Source of the DNA: Amaurobius ferox
Lineage: Eukaryota > Arthropoda > Arachnida > Araneae > Amaurobiidae
DNA length: 64,000 nt
Assembly (NCBI GenBank): GCA_951213105.1
Contig: OX578142.1
Span: 1,814,649 to 1,878,648 of the forward strand
Direction: 5' to 3'
In this document: piece by piece, positions 10,201-22,500 of the stretch
Layout: each line of letters starts with the position of its first letter
Numbering within the stretch: position 1 is the stretch's first letter
Made by a program: the position numbers and the translations under genes
Notes under the pieces: generated by a model
What the model saw: the letters and a program-made list of their open reading frames with translations, nothing else
Database searches by the model: none
What the model was told of the DNA's origin: nothing

Positions 10201-13200
10201 TTATCATGGTCGAATTTTTCACAAAATGTGTAAGGGGGTAGCATGAAAAAGTATAGATTTTTCGAAATTTTGAAACCTCGTTATTAGGACATCAAACAGA
10301 AGGTATCGGCCAGAAAGCCAGGAAATCGGTCTTCATCGAAATTAGATATAAAAAATTGTATTTGAACGAAAATTATCATGGTCGGATTTTTCACAAAATC
10401 TGTAAGGGGGGGTAGCATGAAAAAGTATAGATTTTTCGAAATTTTGAAACCTCGTATTTTGGACATCAAAGAAAAGGTATCGGCCAGAAAGCCAGGAAAT
10501 CGGACTTCTCCATCGAAATTAGATATAAAAAATTGTATTTGAACGAAAATTATCATGGTCGGATTTTTCACAAAATCGGTAAGGGGGGGTAGCATGAAAA
10601 AGTATAGATTTTTCGAAATTTTGAAACCTCGTTTTTTGGACATCAAACAGAAGGTATCGGCCAGAACCCAGGAAATCGGACTTCTCCATCGAAATTAGAT
10701 ATAAAAAATAGTATTTGAACGAAAATTATCATGGTCGGATTTTTCACAACATCGGTAAGGGGGGGTAGCATGAAAAAGTATAGATTTTTCGAAATTTTGA
10801 AACCTCGTTTTTTGGACATCAAACAGAAGGTATCGGCCAGAAAGCCAGGAAATCGGTCTTCTCCATCGAAATTAGATATAAAAAATTGTATTTGAACGAA
10901 AATTATCATGGTCGGATTTTTCACAAAATCGGTAAGGGGGGGTAGCATGAAAAAGTATAGATTTTTCGAAATTTTGAAACCTCGTTTTTTGGACATCAAA
11001 CAGAAGGTATCGACCAGAAAACCAGGAAATCGGTCTTCTCCATCGAAATTAGATATAAAAAAATGTATTTGAAGGAAAATTATCATGGTCGGATTTTTCA
11101 CAAAATCGGTAAGGGGGGGTAGCATGAAAAAGTATAGATTTTTCGAAATTTTGAAACCTCGTTTTTTGGACATCAAACAGAAGGTATCGGCCAGAAAGCC
11201 AGGAAATCGGTCTTCTCCATCGAAATTAGATTAAAAAATTGTATTTGAACGAAAATTATCATGGTCGGATTTTTCACAAAATCGGTAAGGGGGGGTAGCA
11301 TGAAAAAGTATAGATTTTTCGAAATTTTGAAACCTCGTATTTTGGACATCAAAGAAAAGGTATCGGCCAGAAAGCCAGGAAATCGGACTTCTCCATCGAA
11401 ATTAGATATAAAAAATTGTATTTGAACGAAAATTATCATGGTCGGATTTTTCACAAAATCGGTAAGGGGGGGTAGCATGAAAAAGTATAGATTTTTCGAA
11501 ATTTTGAAACCTCGTTTTTTGGACATCAAACAGAAGGTATCGGCCAGAACCCAGGAAATCGGACTTCTCCATCGAAATTAGATATAAAAAATAGTATTTG
11601 AACGAAAATTATCATGGTCGGATTTTTCACAACATCGGTAAGGGGGGGTAGCATGAAAAAGTATAGATTTTTCGAAATTTTGAAACCTCGTTTTTTGGAC
11701 ATCAAACAGAAGGTATCGGCCAGAAAGCCAGGAAATCGGTCTTCTCCATCGAAATTAGATATAAAAAATTGTATTTGAACGAAAATTATCATGGTCGGAT
11801 TTTTCACAAAATCGGTAAGGGGGGGTAGCATGAAAAAGTATAGATTTTTCGAAATTTTGAAACCTCGTTTTTTGGACATCAAACAGAAGGTATCGACCAG
11901 AAAACCAGGAAATCGGTCTTCTCCATCGAAATTAGATATAAAAAAATGTATTTGAAGGAAAATTATCATGGTCGGATTTTTCACAAAATCGGTAAGGGGG
12001 GGTAGCATGAAAAAGTATAGATTTTTCGAAATTTTGAAACCTCGTTTTTTGGACATCAAACAGAAGGTATCGGCCAGAACCCAGGAAATCGGACTTCTCC
12101 ATCGAAATTAGATATAAAAAATAGTATTTGAACGAAAATTATCATGGTCGAATTTTTCACAAAATGTGTAAGGGGGTAGCATGAAAAAGTATAGATTTTT
12201 CGAAATTTTGAAACCTCGTTTTTTGGACATCAAACAGAAGGTATCGGCCAGAAAGCCAGGAAATCGGACTTCTCCATCGGAATTAGATATAAAAAATTGT
12301 ATTTGAACGAAAATTATCATGGTCGGATTTTTCACAAAATCGGTAAGGGGGGGGTAGCATGAAAAAGTATAGATTTTTCGAAATTTTGAAACCTCGTTTT
12401 TTGGACATCAAACAGAAGGTATCGGCCAGAAAGCCAGGAAATCGGTCTTCTCCATCGAAATTAGATTAAAAAATTGTATTTGAACGAAAATTATCATGGT
12501 AGGATTTTTCACAAAATCGGTAAGGGGGGGTAGCATGAAAAAGTATAGATTTTTCGAAATTTTGAAACCTCGTTTTTTGGACATCAAACAGAAGGTATCG
12601 GCCAGAAAACCAGGAAATCGGTCTTCTCCATCGAAATTAGATATAAAAAATTGTATTTGAACGAAAATTATCATGGTCGGATTTTTCACAAAATCGGTAA
12701 GGGGGGGTAGCATGAAAAAGTATAGATTTTTCGAAATTTTGAAACCACGTTTTTTGGACATCAAACAGAAGGTATCGGCCAGTAAGCCAGGAAATCGGTC
12801 TTCTCCATCGAAATTAGATATAAAAAATTGTATTTGAACGAAAATTTTCATGGTCGGATTTTTCCAAAATCGGTAAGGGGGGGTAGCATGAAAAAGTATA
12901 GATTTTTCGAAATTTTGAAACCTCGTTTTTTGGACATCAAACAGAAGGTATCGGACAGAAAGCCAGGAAATCGGTTTTCTCCATCGAAATTAGATTAAAA
13001 AATTGTATTTGAACGAAAATTATCATGGTCGGATTTTTCACAAAAGCGGTAAGGGGGGGTAGCATGAAAAAGTATAGATTCTTCGAAATTTTGAAACCTC
13101 GTTTTTTGGACATCAAACAGAAGGTATCGGCCAGAAAGCCAGGAAATCGGTCTTCTCCATCGAAATTAGATATAAAAAATTGTATTTGAACGAAAATTAT

Positions 13201-16200
13201 CATGGTCGGATTTTTCACAAAATCTGTAAGGGGGGTAGCATGAAAAAGTATAGATTTTTCGAAATTTTGAAACCTCGTATTTTGGACATCAAACAGAAGG
13301 TATCGGCCAGAAAGCCAGGAAATCGGACTTCTCCATCGAATATAGATATAAAAAATTGTATTTGAACGAAAATTATCATGGTCGGATTTTTCACAAAATC
13401 GGTAAGGGGGGGTAGCATGAAAAAGTATAGATTTTTCGAAATTTTGAAACCTCGTTTTTTGGACATCAAACAGAAGGTATCGGCCAGAAACCAGGAAATC
13501 GGTGTTCTTCATCGAAATTAGATATAAAAAATTGTATTTGAACGAAAATTATCATGGTCGGATTTTTCACAAAATCGGTAAGGGGGGGTAGCATGAAAAA
13601 GTATAGATTTTTCGAAATTTTGAAACCTCGTTTTTTGGACATCAAACAGAAGGTATCGGCCAGAAAGCCAGGAAATCGGTCTTCTCCATCGAAATTAGAT
13701 TAAAAAATTGTATTTGAACGAAAATTATCATGGTCGGATTTTTCACAAAATCGGTAAGGGGGGGTAGCATGAAAAAGTATAGATTTTTCGAAATTTTGAA
13801 ACCTCGTTTTTTGGACATCAAACAGAAGGTATCGACCAGAAAACCAGGAAATCGGTCTTCTCCATCGAAATTAGATATAAAAAAATGTATTTGAAGGAAA
13901 ATTATCATGGTCGGATTTTTCACAAAATCGGTAAGGGGGGGTAGCATGAAAAAGTATAGATTTTTCGAAATTTTGAAACCACGTTTTTTGGACATCAAAC
14001 AGAAGGTATCGGCCAGTAAGCCAGGAAATCGGTCTTCTCCATCGAAATTAGATATAAAAAATTGTATTTGAACGAAAATTATCATGGTCGAATTTTTCAC
14101 AAAATGTGTAAGGGGGTAGCATGAAAAAGTATAGATTTTTCGAAATTTTGAAACCTCGTTTTTTGGACATCAAACAGAAGGTATCGGCCAGAAAGCCAGG
14201 AAATCGGACTTCTCCATCGGAATTAGATATAAAAAATTGTATTTGAACGAAAATTATCATGGTCGGATTTTTCACAAAATCGGTAAGGGGGGGGTAGCAT
14301 GAAAAAGTATAGATTTTTCGAAATTTTGAAACCTCGTTTTTTGGACATCAAACAGAAGGTATCGGCTAGAAAGCTAGGAAATCGGACTTCTCCATCGAAA
14401 TTAGATATAAAAAATTGTATTTGAACGAAAATTATCATGGTCGGATTTTTCACAAAGTCGGTAAGGGGGGGTAGCATGAAAAAGTATAGATTTTTCGAAA
14501 TTTTGAAACCTCGTTTTTTGGACATCAAACAGAAGGTATCGGCCAGAAAGCCAGGAAATCGGTTTTCTCCATCGAAATTAGATTAAAAAATTGTATTTGA
14601 ACGAAAATTATCATGGTCGGATTTTTCACAAAAGCGGTAAGGGGGGGTAGCATGAAAAAGTATAGATTCTTCGAAATTTTGAAACCTCGTTTTTTGGACA
14701 TCAAACAGAAGGTATCGGCCAGAAAGCCAGGAAATCGGTCTTCTCCATCGAAATTAGATATAAAAAATTGTATTTGAACGAAAATTATCATGGTCGGATT
14801 TTTCACAAAATCTGTAAGGGGGGTAGCATGAAAAAGTATAGATTTTTCGAAATTTTGAAACCTCGTATTTTGGACATCAAACAGAAGGTATCGGCCAGAA
14901 AGCCAGGAAATCGGACTTCTCCATCGAATATAGATATAAAAAATTGTATTTGAACGAAAATTATCATGGTCGGATTTTTCACAAAATCGGTAAGGGGGGG
15001 TAGCATGAAAAAGTATAGATTTTTCGAAATTTTGAAACCTCGTTTTTTGGACATCAAACAGAAGGTATCGGCCAGAAACCAGGAAATCGGTGTTCTCCAT
15101 CGAAATTAGATATAAAAAATTGTATTTGAACGAAAATTATCATGGTCGGATTTTTCACAAAATCGGTAAGGGGGGGTAGCATGAAAAAGTATAGATTTTT
15201 CGAAATTTTGAAACCTCGTTTTTTGGACATCAAACAGAAGGTATCGGCCAGAAAGCCAGGAAATCGGTCTTCTCCATCGAAATTAGATTAAAAAATTGTA
15301 TTTGAACGAAAATTATCATGGTCGGATTTTTCACAAAATCGGTAAGGGGGGGTAGCATGAAAAAGTATAGATTTTTCGAAATTTTGAAACCTCGTTTTTT
15401 GGACATCAAACAGAAGGTATCGGCCAGAAAGCCAGGAAATCGGTCTTCTCCATCGAAATTAGATATAAAAAATTGTATTTGAACGAAAATTATCATGGTC
15501 GGATTTTTCACAAAATCGGTAAGGGGGGGTAGCATGAAAAAGTATAGATTTTTCGAAATTTTGAAACCTCGTTTTTTGGACATCAAACAGAAGGTATCGG
15601 CTAGAAAGCTAGGAAATCGGACTTCTCCATCGAAATTAGATATAAAAAATTGTATTTGAACGAAAATTATCATGGTCGGATTTTTCACAAAGTCGGTAAG
15701 GGGGGGTAGCATGAAAAAGTATAGATTTTTCGAAATTTTGAAACCTCGTTTTTTGGACATCAAACAGAAGGTATCGGCCAGAAAGCCAGGAAATCGGTTT
15801 TCTCCATCGAAATTAGATTAAAAAATTGTATTTGAACGAAAATTATCATGGTCGGATTTTTCACAAAAGCGGTAAGGGGGGGTAGCATGAAAAAGTATAG
15901 ATTCTTCGAAATTTTGAAACCTCGTTTTTTGGACATCAAACAGAAGGTATCGGCCAGAAAGCCAGGAAATCGGTCTTCTCCATCGAAATTAGATATAAAA
16001 AATTGTATTTGAACGAAAATTATCATGGTCGGATTTTTCACAAAATCTGTAAGGGGGGTAGCATGAAAAAGTATAGATTTTTCGAAATTTTGAAACCTCG
16101 TATTTTGGACATCAAACAGAAGGTATCGGCCAGAAAGCCAGGAAATCGGACTTCTCCATCGAATATAGATATAAAAAATTGTATTTGAACGAAAATTATC

Positions 16201-16773
16201 ATGGTCGGATTTTTCACAAAATCGGTAAGGGGGGGTAGCATGAAAAAGTATAGATTTTTCGAAATTTTGAAACCTCGTTTTTTGGACATCAAACAGAAGG
16301 TATCGGCCAGAAACCAGGAAATCGGTGTTCTCCATCGAAATTAGATATAAAAAATTGTATTTGAACGAAAATTATCATGGTCGGATTTTTCACAAAATCG
16401 GTAAGGGGGGGTAGCATGAAAAAGTATAGATTTTTCGAAATTTTGAAACCTCGTTTTTTGGACATCAAACAGAAGGTATCGGCCAGAAAGCCAGGAAATC
16501 GGTTTTCTCCATCGAAATTAGATTAAAAAATTGTATTTGAACGAAAATTATCATGGTCGGATTTTTCACAAAAGCGGTAAGGGGGGGTAGCATGAAAAAG
16601 TATAGATTCTTCGAAATTTTGAAACCTCGTTTTTTGGACATCAAACAGAAGGTATCGGCCAGAAAGCCAGGAAATCGGTCTTCTCCATCGAAATTAGATA
16701 TAAAAAATTGTATTTGAACGAAAATTATCATGGTCGGATTTTTCACAAAATCTGTAAGGGGGGTAGCATGAAA
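7265..16773. repeat. Satellite array 2 (about 54 monomers) with higher-order structure
   Basis: Uninterrupted tandem monomers of about 176-177 bp. Diagnostic variants show nested block duplications: shifts of 2995 bp (7289 to 10284), 883 bp (10643 to 11526), 3878-3879 bp (8229 to 12108 and 9302 to 13180) and 1235 bp (14525 to 15760), which are about 17, 5, 22 and 7 monomers. The pattern fits repeated unequal exchange. It begins mid-monomer at the F1 junction and ends at the D1 insertion site. Confidence 0.95.
16756..16773. repeat. Target-site duplication, left copy for D1
   Basis: AAGGGGGGTAGCATGAAA, identical (including six G) to 19539-19556 on the other side of D1. The first one or two bases are ambiguous because of overlap with the truncation point. 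Confidence 0.88.
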
Positions 16774-17380
16774 GGCCCAGACCATACAGCCAACCCAGGG
16801 GTTTATGGCAGTTTAATGTATGGCCGGGAGAAAATTTAGAACAGGAGAATTTAGAAATTTAGAAAATTTAGAACAGGAGAATTTAGAAAATTTAGAACAG
16901 GAGACCGACTTCCACAGACCGACACCCTCGAGCAGCCCAGAGTAAACCAGTAGTTTATTAAATAATCAATCAAAGGTTACAGTTACAAAGTGTTAGGTGT
17001 CACGTAGGACACAGGCAGCAAAACAGACAGGCAAGCAAACAGACAACAAACCACAAAGATAAAAGTACAAAATGTGTCACATAAGACACAAACAGCAAAA
17101 CGTTTCACGTAGGACACAGACAGCAAGAAAAACAGCAAGCAAACGGCACAAAACGTGTCACATAAGACACAAACAGCAAAACGTGTCACGTAGGACACAG
17201 ACACAGGAATAACAGCAGCAAACGACAAAAACAAAAAGTCACACACATAAAAAAATACAATAAACAGGGAAGTATGCAAGGAATATGCAAGCAGAGCATA
17301 CAAAAGTGGTGCCAAGGGAACAGTAGAGAGCTCCACTGATCAAAAATTAAAAGCAGAAGGGACGCCGGCTCACGGGCAGG
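16774..17380 (-). promoter_or_regulatory. 3' UTR of D1
   Basis: Same 607-bp arrangement as the 3' UTR of C: terminal GGCCCAGACC segment, short ATTTAGAACAGG repeats, an AATAAA on the element strand, five GTGTC-N6-GACAC-type hairpins and an A-rich stretch. No poly(A) tail is present at the junction. Confidence 0.75.
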
Positions 17381-19538
17381 TTATGAAATACCATTCGAGA
17401 TCTCTCTCGCAATGAGAACACAGTTTTTAAGTTTATTTAAAAGGATAGGGTTTTTCCTAACACCCGAGAACCAGGTTGCACAATGAGCGGGAGTGGGCTT
17501 GATTAAGTGGTGGGCAGAAGTGTGTGGGCAGGAAAATACATAATGGTCCACATCACCGTAAGCATTGCAGGTACAGCAAGATGTTCTTTTAAATTTAAAA
17601 TGATGAAGGTAGTCCAAAAAGGGGCCATGACCCGTAAGAAAGTAAATTAAATATTTATTATAAATTTGGAAATTTTGACTGACTTTAGGGAGGTAAGTTA
17701 AAATTCTTGCCGGGTCATGGGTACGAGGGGAAATGTAATTATTAAGAAGGGTTTGCCAAATATTTAAAAGGTATGTTTTGCAGTGATTAGTTAAAAAAGA
17801 GTAAGGTAAAGGTAAAACAGTAGGGGAGCCAACAGTAGTGGCGAGTTTGGCGTTTTCATCGGCAACCTCATTACCTCGAATGTTAGCATGGGCTTTAACC
17901 CACTGTAAATTAAAAAGTGATTTAAAAGGGTAAATATAAGTTTTAATATCGTTTAAAAATTTTGATTTAATATTGGGAGAGTTTAACGCCAAAATGGCTG
18001 AAAGGCTGTCTGAAAAAATGTTAACTTTTGTGTTATTGTTGATTGCCCAGGAGAAGGCTTCTCGTAAAGCAGCCAATTCAGCCTGGAAAACCGTGTTCTC
18101 ATTATCAAGTTTATATAAAAATGTCTCGATCAACGAATCATCTTTAAAGACACAGATGGCAAAGCCAACCTTATCTTCTATTTTGGAGCCATCTGTGTAG
18201 ATATTAAAGTTAGAAAAGGTGACAGGATTACGAGGGGGAAAAATAATGGAACGTAGTCCAGGGGAGAGGCCCGAAAGAGCACAATTGGTGTCGAAACGGG
18301 CGGGGGAGGGGAGGGAAGAGTCAGGAAAAAAGTTATTTTTCTGCTTCCAGAAATGGTATTTTAAAAATTGGGTCTTGATTACACAGTGAAGGGGGGGAAT
18401 ACCAGTTATTGAAAAAAGAGAAATGTTTGAAGATGTTCTAAAACCGGTAGAAATCTTTAATAAGAATAATCTTTGTAAGGAAGTAAGCTTAGAAATTTGA
18501 ACCCCCGTTAAATGACCTCCCCAAATACCCGCCCCGTATATAATAATTTTCTCTATTACTGCAAGATACCAAGATTTCAATAAAACTTTATTAACACCCC
18601 AATTATTACTTGATATTTTGCCAAAGGTAGAAAAGAGCTTAAAACACTTCTCTTTTAGATAAAAAATGTGGGAACTCCATTTTAAGTTGTCGTCAATAAT
18701 AATACCCAAAAATTTAAGGGAACGAGTAATTTTAATAGTTTTGTTTAAAAGTTTAACCGGAGGGTAATACCTGCGTTTTTTCCCAAAAGTGGGGAGAAGG
18801 CATATTGGACGATAAGCGCAACAGGAGGCTGGATTTTTGTCAGGTTTTTGAATAAATAAAATTTTAGCGTTTTTGAGTGAATCAGGAAATTTACAGAATT
18901 TGAAAATAAGATTAATAATTTTAGAAAAAAGGGGGGGGTACGATTTAAAAAGATTTTTCCATATATTAAAGTCAAGGTTATCCTGGCCCGGGGCCTTACC
19001 AGATTTTAAATGATTGAAGACAAGGGAGAGCTCTTCATCCGAGACCGCCCCCAAACCCTCATCAGAAGTGTCATGGGTGGGAAAAGAGGTAAAATAGGGG
19101 TCCTCAGGAAAACAGTGGTCCAAAAGACGCTGAATTTTATCGTTATAATCAAGGTTAGGATTGTCCTGGAACTGCAAGTTTATATTATTAAAATTTTTAT
19201 GTTTTTGGAAAGTGTATTTAAATAAAGAGCCGAATTTTTCAGAGCAATTGTTGCAGTGTTTTTTCCAGGCGTCAGATTTTGCTTTATTTATTAGAAGTTT
19301 ATATTTTGCTCTGTTTAGTTTATATTTAATTTTTGCTTGGTTAATGAGTTCGGGAGGGTCGGAGTTTCTCTCGTGTGAACCGATTCTTTTATAAAGCGCA
19401 TTGACAAAATTTCTAAACTTCGCTAGGTCTCGGCTCCACCAGCTGAAGTTAAAATTTTTTGAAGCTTTTTTCTTTCTAATATATTTAAATGCACAATTTT
19501 GTGTTTTGAGTATAAAGTCTTTGATAAATACATCCAGC
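17381..19538 (-). pseudogene. ORF2 remnant of D1 (RT core deleted)
   Basis: Corresponds to residues from about 258 to 1174 of the intact ORF2 of C. It lacks the endonuclease (5' truncation) and residues 511-709. The second gap is an exact 199-codon (597-bp) in-frame deletion with TTTT microhomology near 18776-18781. It removes the motif A aspartate, GAPQGS and FADD, so the product cannot be a polymerase. The RNase H residues and the C-terminal CCHC knuckle remain. The frame stays open across the 5' junction into satellite, giving an ATG-initiated chimeric frame of about 798 codons starting at 19777. I treat that as fortuitous. Confidence 0.88.
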
Positions 19539-22500
19539 AAGGGGGGTAGCATGAAAAAGTATAGATTTTTCGAAATTTTGAAACCTCGTATTTTGGACAT
19601 CAAACAGAAGGTATCGGCCAGAAAGCCAGGAAATCGGACTTCTCCATCGAATATAGATATAAAAAATTGTATTTGAACGAAAATTATCATGGTCGGATTT
19701 TTCACAAAATCGGTAAGGGGGGGTAGCATGAAAAAGTATAGATTTTTCGAAATTTTGAAACCTCGTTTTTTGGACATCAAACAGAAGGTATCGGCCAGAA
19801 ACCAGGAAATCGGTGTTCTCCATCGAAATTAGATATAAAAAATTGTATTTGAACGAAAATTATCATGGTCGGATTTTTCACAAAATCGGTAAGGGGGGGT
19901 AGCATGAAAAAGTATAGATTTTTCGAAATTTTGAAACCTCGTTTTTTGGACATCAAACAGAAGGTATCGGCCAGAAAGCCAGGAAATCGGTCTTCTCCAT
20001 CGAAATTAGATTAAAAAATTGTATTTGAACGAAAATTATCATGGTCGGATTTTTCACAAAATCGGTAAGGGGGGGTAGCATGAAAAAGTATAGATTTTTC
20101 GAAATTTTGAAACCTCGTTTTTTGGACATCAAACAGAAGGTATCGGCCAGAAAGCCAGGAAATCGGTCTTCTCCATCGAAATTAGATATAAAAAATTGTA
20201 TTTGAACGAAAATTATCATGGTCGGATTTTTCACAAAATCGGTAAGGGGGGGTAGCATGAAAAAGTATAGATTTTTCGAAATTTTGAAACCTCGTTTTTT
20301 GGACATCAAACAGAAGGTATCGGCTAGAAAGCTAGGAAATCGGACTTCTCCATCGAAATTAGATATAAAAAATTGTATTTGAACGAAAATTATCATGGTC
20401 GGATTTTTCACAAAGTCGGTAAGGGGGGGTAGCATGAAAAAGTATAGATTTTTCGAAATTTTGAAACCTCGTTTTTTGGACATCAAACAGAAGGTATCGG
20501 CCAGAAAGCCAGGAAATCGGTTTTCTCCATCGAAATTAGATTAAAAAATTGTATTTGAACGAAAATTATCATGGTCGGATTTTTCACAAAAGCGGTAAGG
20601 GGGGGTAGCATGAAAAAGTATAGATTCTTCGAAATTTTGAAACCTCGTTTTTTGGACATCAAACAGAAGGTATCGGCCAGAAAGCCAGGAAATCGGTCTT
20701 CTCCATCGAAATTAGATATAAAAAATTGTATTTGAACGAAAATTATCATGGTCGGATTTTTCACAAAATCTGTAAGGGGGGTAGCATGAAAAAGTATAGA
20801 TTTTTCGAAATTTTGAAACCTCGTATTTTGGACATCAAACAGAAGGTATCGGCCAGAAAGCCAGGAAATCGGACTTCTCCATCGAATATAGATATAAAAA
20901 ATTGTATTTGAACGAAAATTATCATGGTCGGATTTTTCACAAAATCGGTAAGGGGGGGTAGCATGAAAAAGTATAGATTTTTCGAAATTTTGAAACCTCG
21001 TTTTTTGGACATCAAACAGAAGGTATCGGCCAGAAAGCCAGGAAATCGGTCTTCTCCATCGAAATTAGATATAAAAAATTGTATTTGAACGAAAATTATC
21101 ATGGTCGGATTTTTCACAAAATCGGTAAGGGGGGGTAGCATGAAAAAGTATAGATTTTTCGAAATTTTGAAACCTCGTTTTTTGGACATCAAACAGAAGG
21201 TATCGGCCAGAAAGCCAGAAAATCGGTCTTCTCCATCGAAATTAGATATAAAAAATTGTATTTGAACGAAAATTATCATGGTCGGATTTTTCACAAAATC
21301 GGTAAGGGGGGTAGCATGAAAAAGTATAAATTTTTCGAAATTTTGAAACCTCGTTTTCGGACATCAAACAGAAGGTATCGGCCAGAAAGCCAGGAAATCG
21401 GTTTTCTCCATCGAAATTAGATATAAAAAATTGTATTTGAACGAAAATTATCATAGTCGGATTTTTCACAAAATCGGTAAGGGGGGGTAGCATGAAAAAG
21501 TATAGATTTTTCGAAATTTTGAAACCTCGTTTTTTGGACATCAAACAGAAGGTATCGGCCAGAAAACCAGGAAATCGGTCTTCTCCATCGAAATGAGATA
21601 TAAAAAATTGTATTTGAACGAAAATTATCATGGTCGGATTTTTCACAAAATCGGTAAGGGGGGGTAGCATGAAAAAGTATAGATTTTTCGAAATTTTGAA
21701 ACCTCGTTTTTGGACATCAAACAGAAGGTATCGGCCAGAAAGCCAGGAAATCGGTCTTCTCCATCGAAATTAGATTAAAAAATTGTATTTGAACGAAAAT
21801 TATCATGGTCGGATTTTTCACAAAATCGGTAAGGGGGGGTAGCATGAAAAAGTATAGATTTTTCGAAATTTTGAAACCTCGTTTTTTGGACATCAAACAG
21901 AAGGTATCGGCCAGAAAACCAGGAAATCGGTCTTCTCCATCGAAATTAGATATAAAAAATTGTATTTGAACGAAAATTATCATGGTCGGATTTTTCACAA
22001 AATCGGTAAGGGGGGGTAGCATGAAAAAGTATAGATTTTTCGAAATTTTGAAACCACGTTTTTTGGACATCAAACAGAAGGTATCGGCCAGTAAGCCAGG
22101 AAATCGGTCTTCTCCATCGAAATTAGATATAAAAAATTGTATTTGAACGAAAATTTTCATGGTCGGATTTTTCACAAAATCTGTAAGGGGGGGTAGCATG
22201 AAAAAGTATAGATTTTTCGAAATTTTGAAACCTCGTTTTTTGGACATCATACAGAAGGTATCGGCCAGAAAGCTAGGAAATCGGACTTCTCCATCGAAAT
22301 TAGATATAAAAAATTGTATTTGAACGAAAATTATCATGGTCGGATTTTTCACAAAATCGGTAGGGGGGGGTAGCATGAAAAAGTATAGATTTTTCGAAAT
22401 TTTGAAACCTCGTTTTTTGGACATCAAACAGAAGGTATCGGCCAGAAAGCCAGGAAATCGGTCTTCTCCATCGAAATTAGATTAAAAAATTGTATTTGAA

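Larger units (their letters stand above)
16774..19538 (-). mobile_element. Element D1: 5'-truncated copy with internal deletion
   Basis: A 2765-bp copy containing the full 3' UTR and the C-terminal part of ORF2. It is flanked by identical 18-bp duplications AAGGGGGGTAGCATGAAA (16756-16773 and 19539-19556). Removing the element and one duplication restores the local monomer order seen at 14525-15057, so the insertion is clean. Truncation falls in the ORF2 linker between endonuclease and RT. A 597-bp internal deletion removes the RT core. It is duplicated as D2. Confidence 0.92.

Noticed and set aside
7265..16773. CRISPR-like array
   Set aside because: The whole 177-bp monomer repeats with no unique spacers, and the surroundings are eukaryotic retroelements.
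7289..16785. Long open frames of 75-236 codons across the satellite, minus strand, and 61-codon frames on the plus strand
   Set aside because: They arise because 177 bp is divisible by three; frames break wherever a monomer is 176 or 178 bp. No domain, no upstream signal and no selection on frame.
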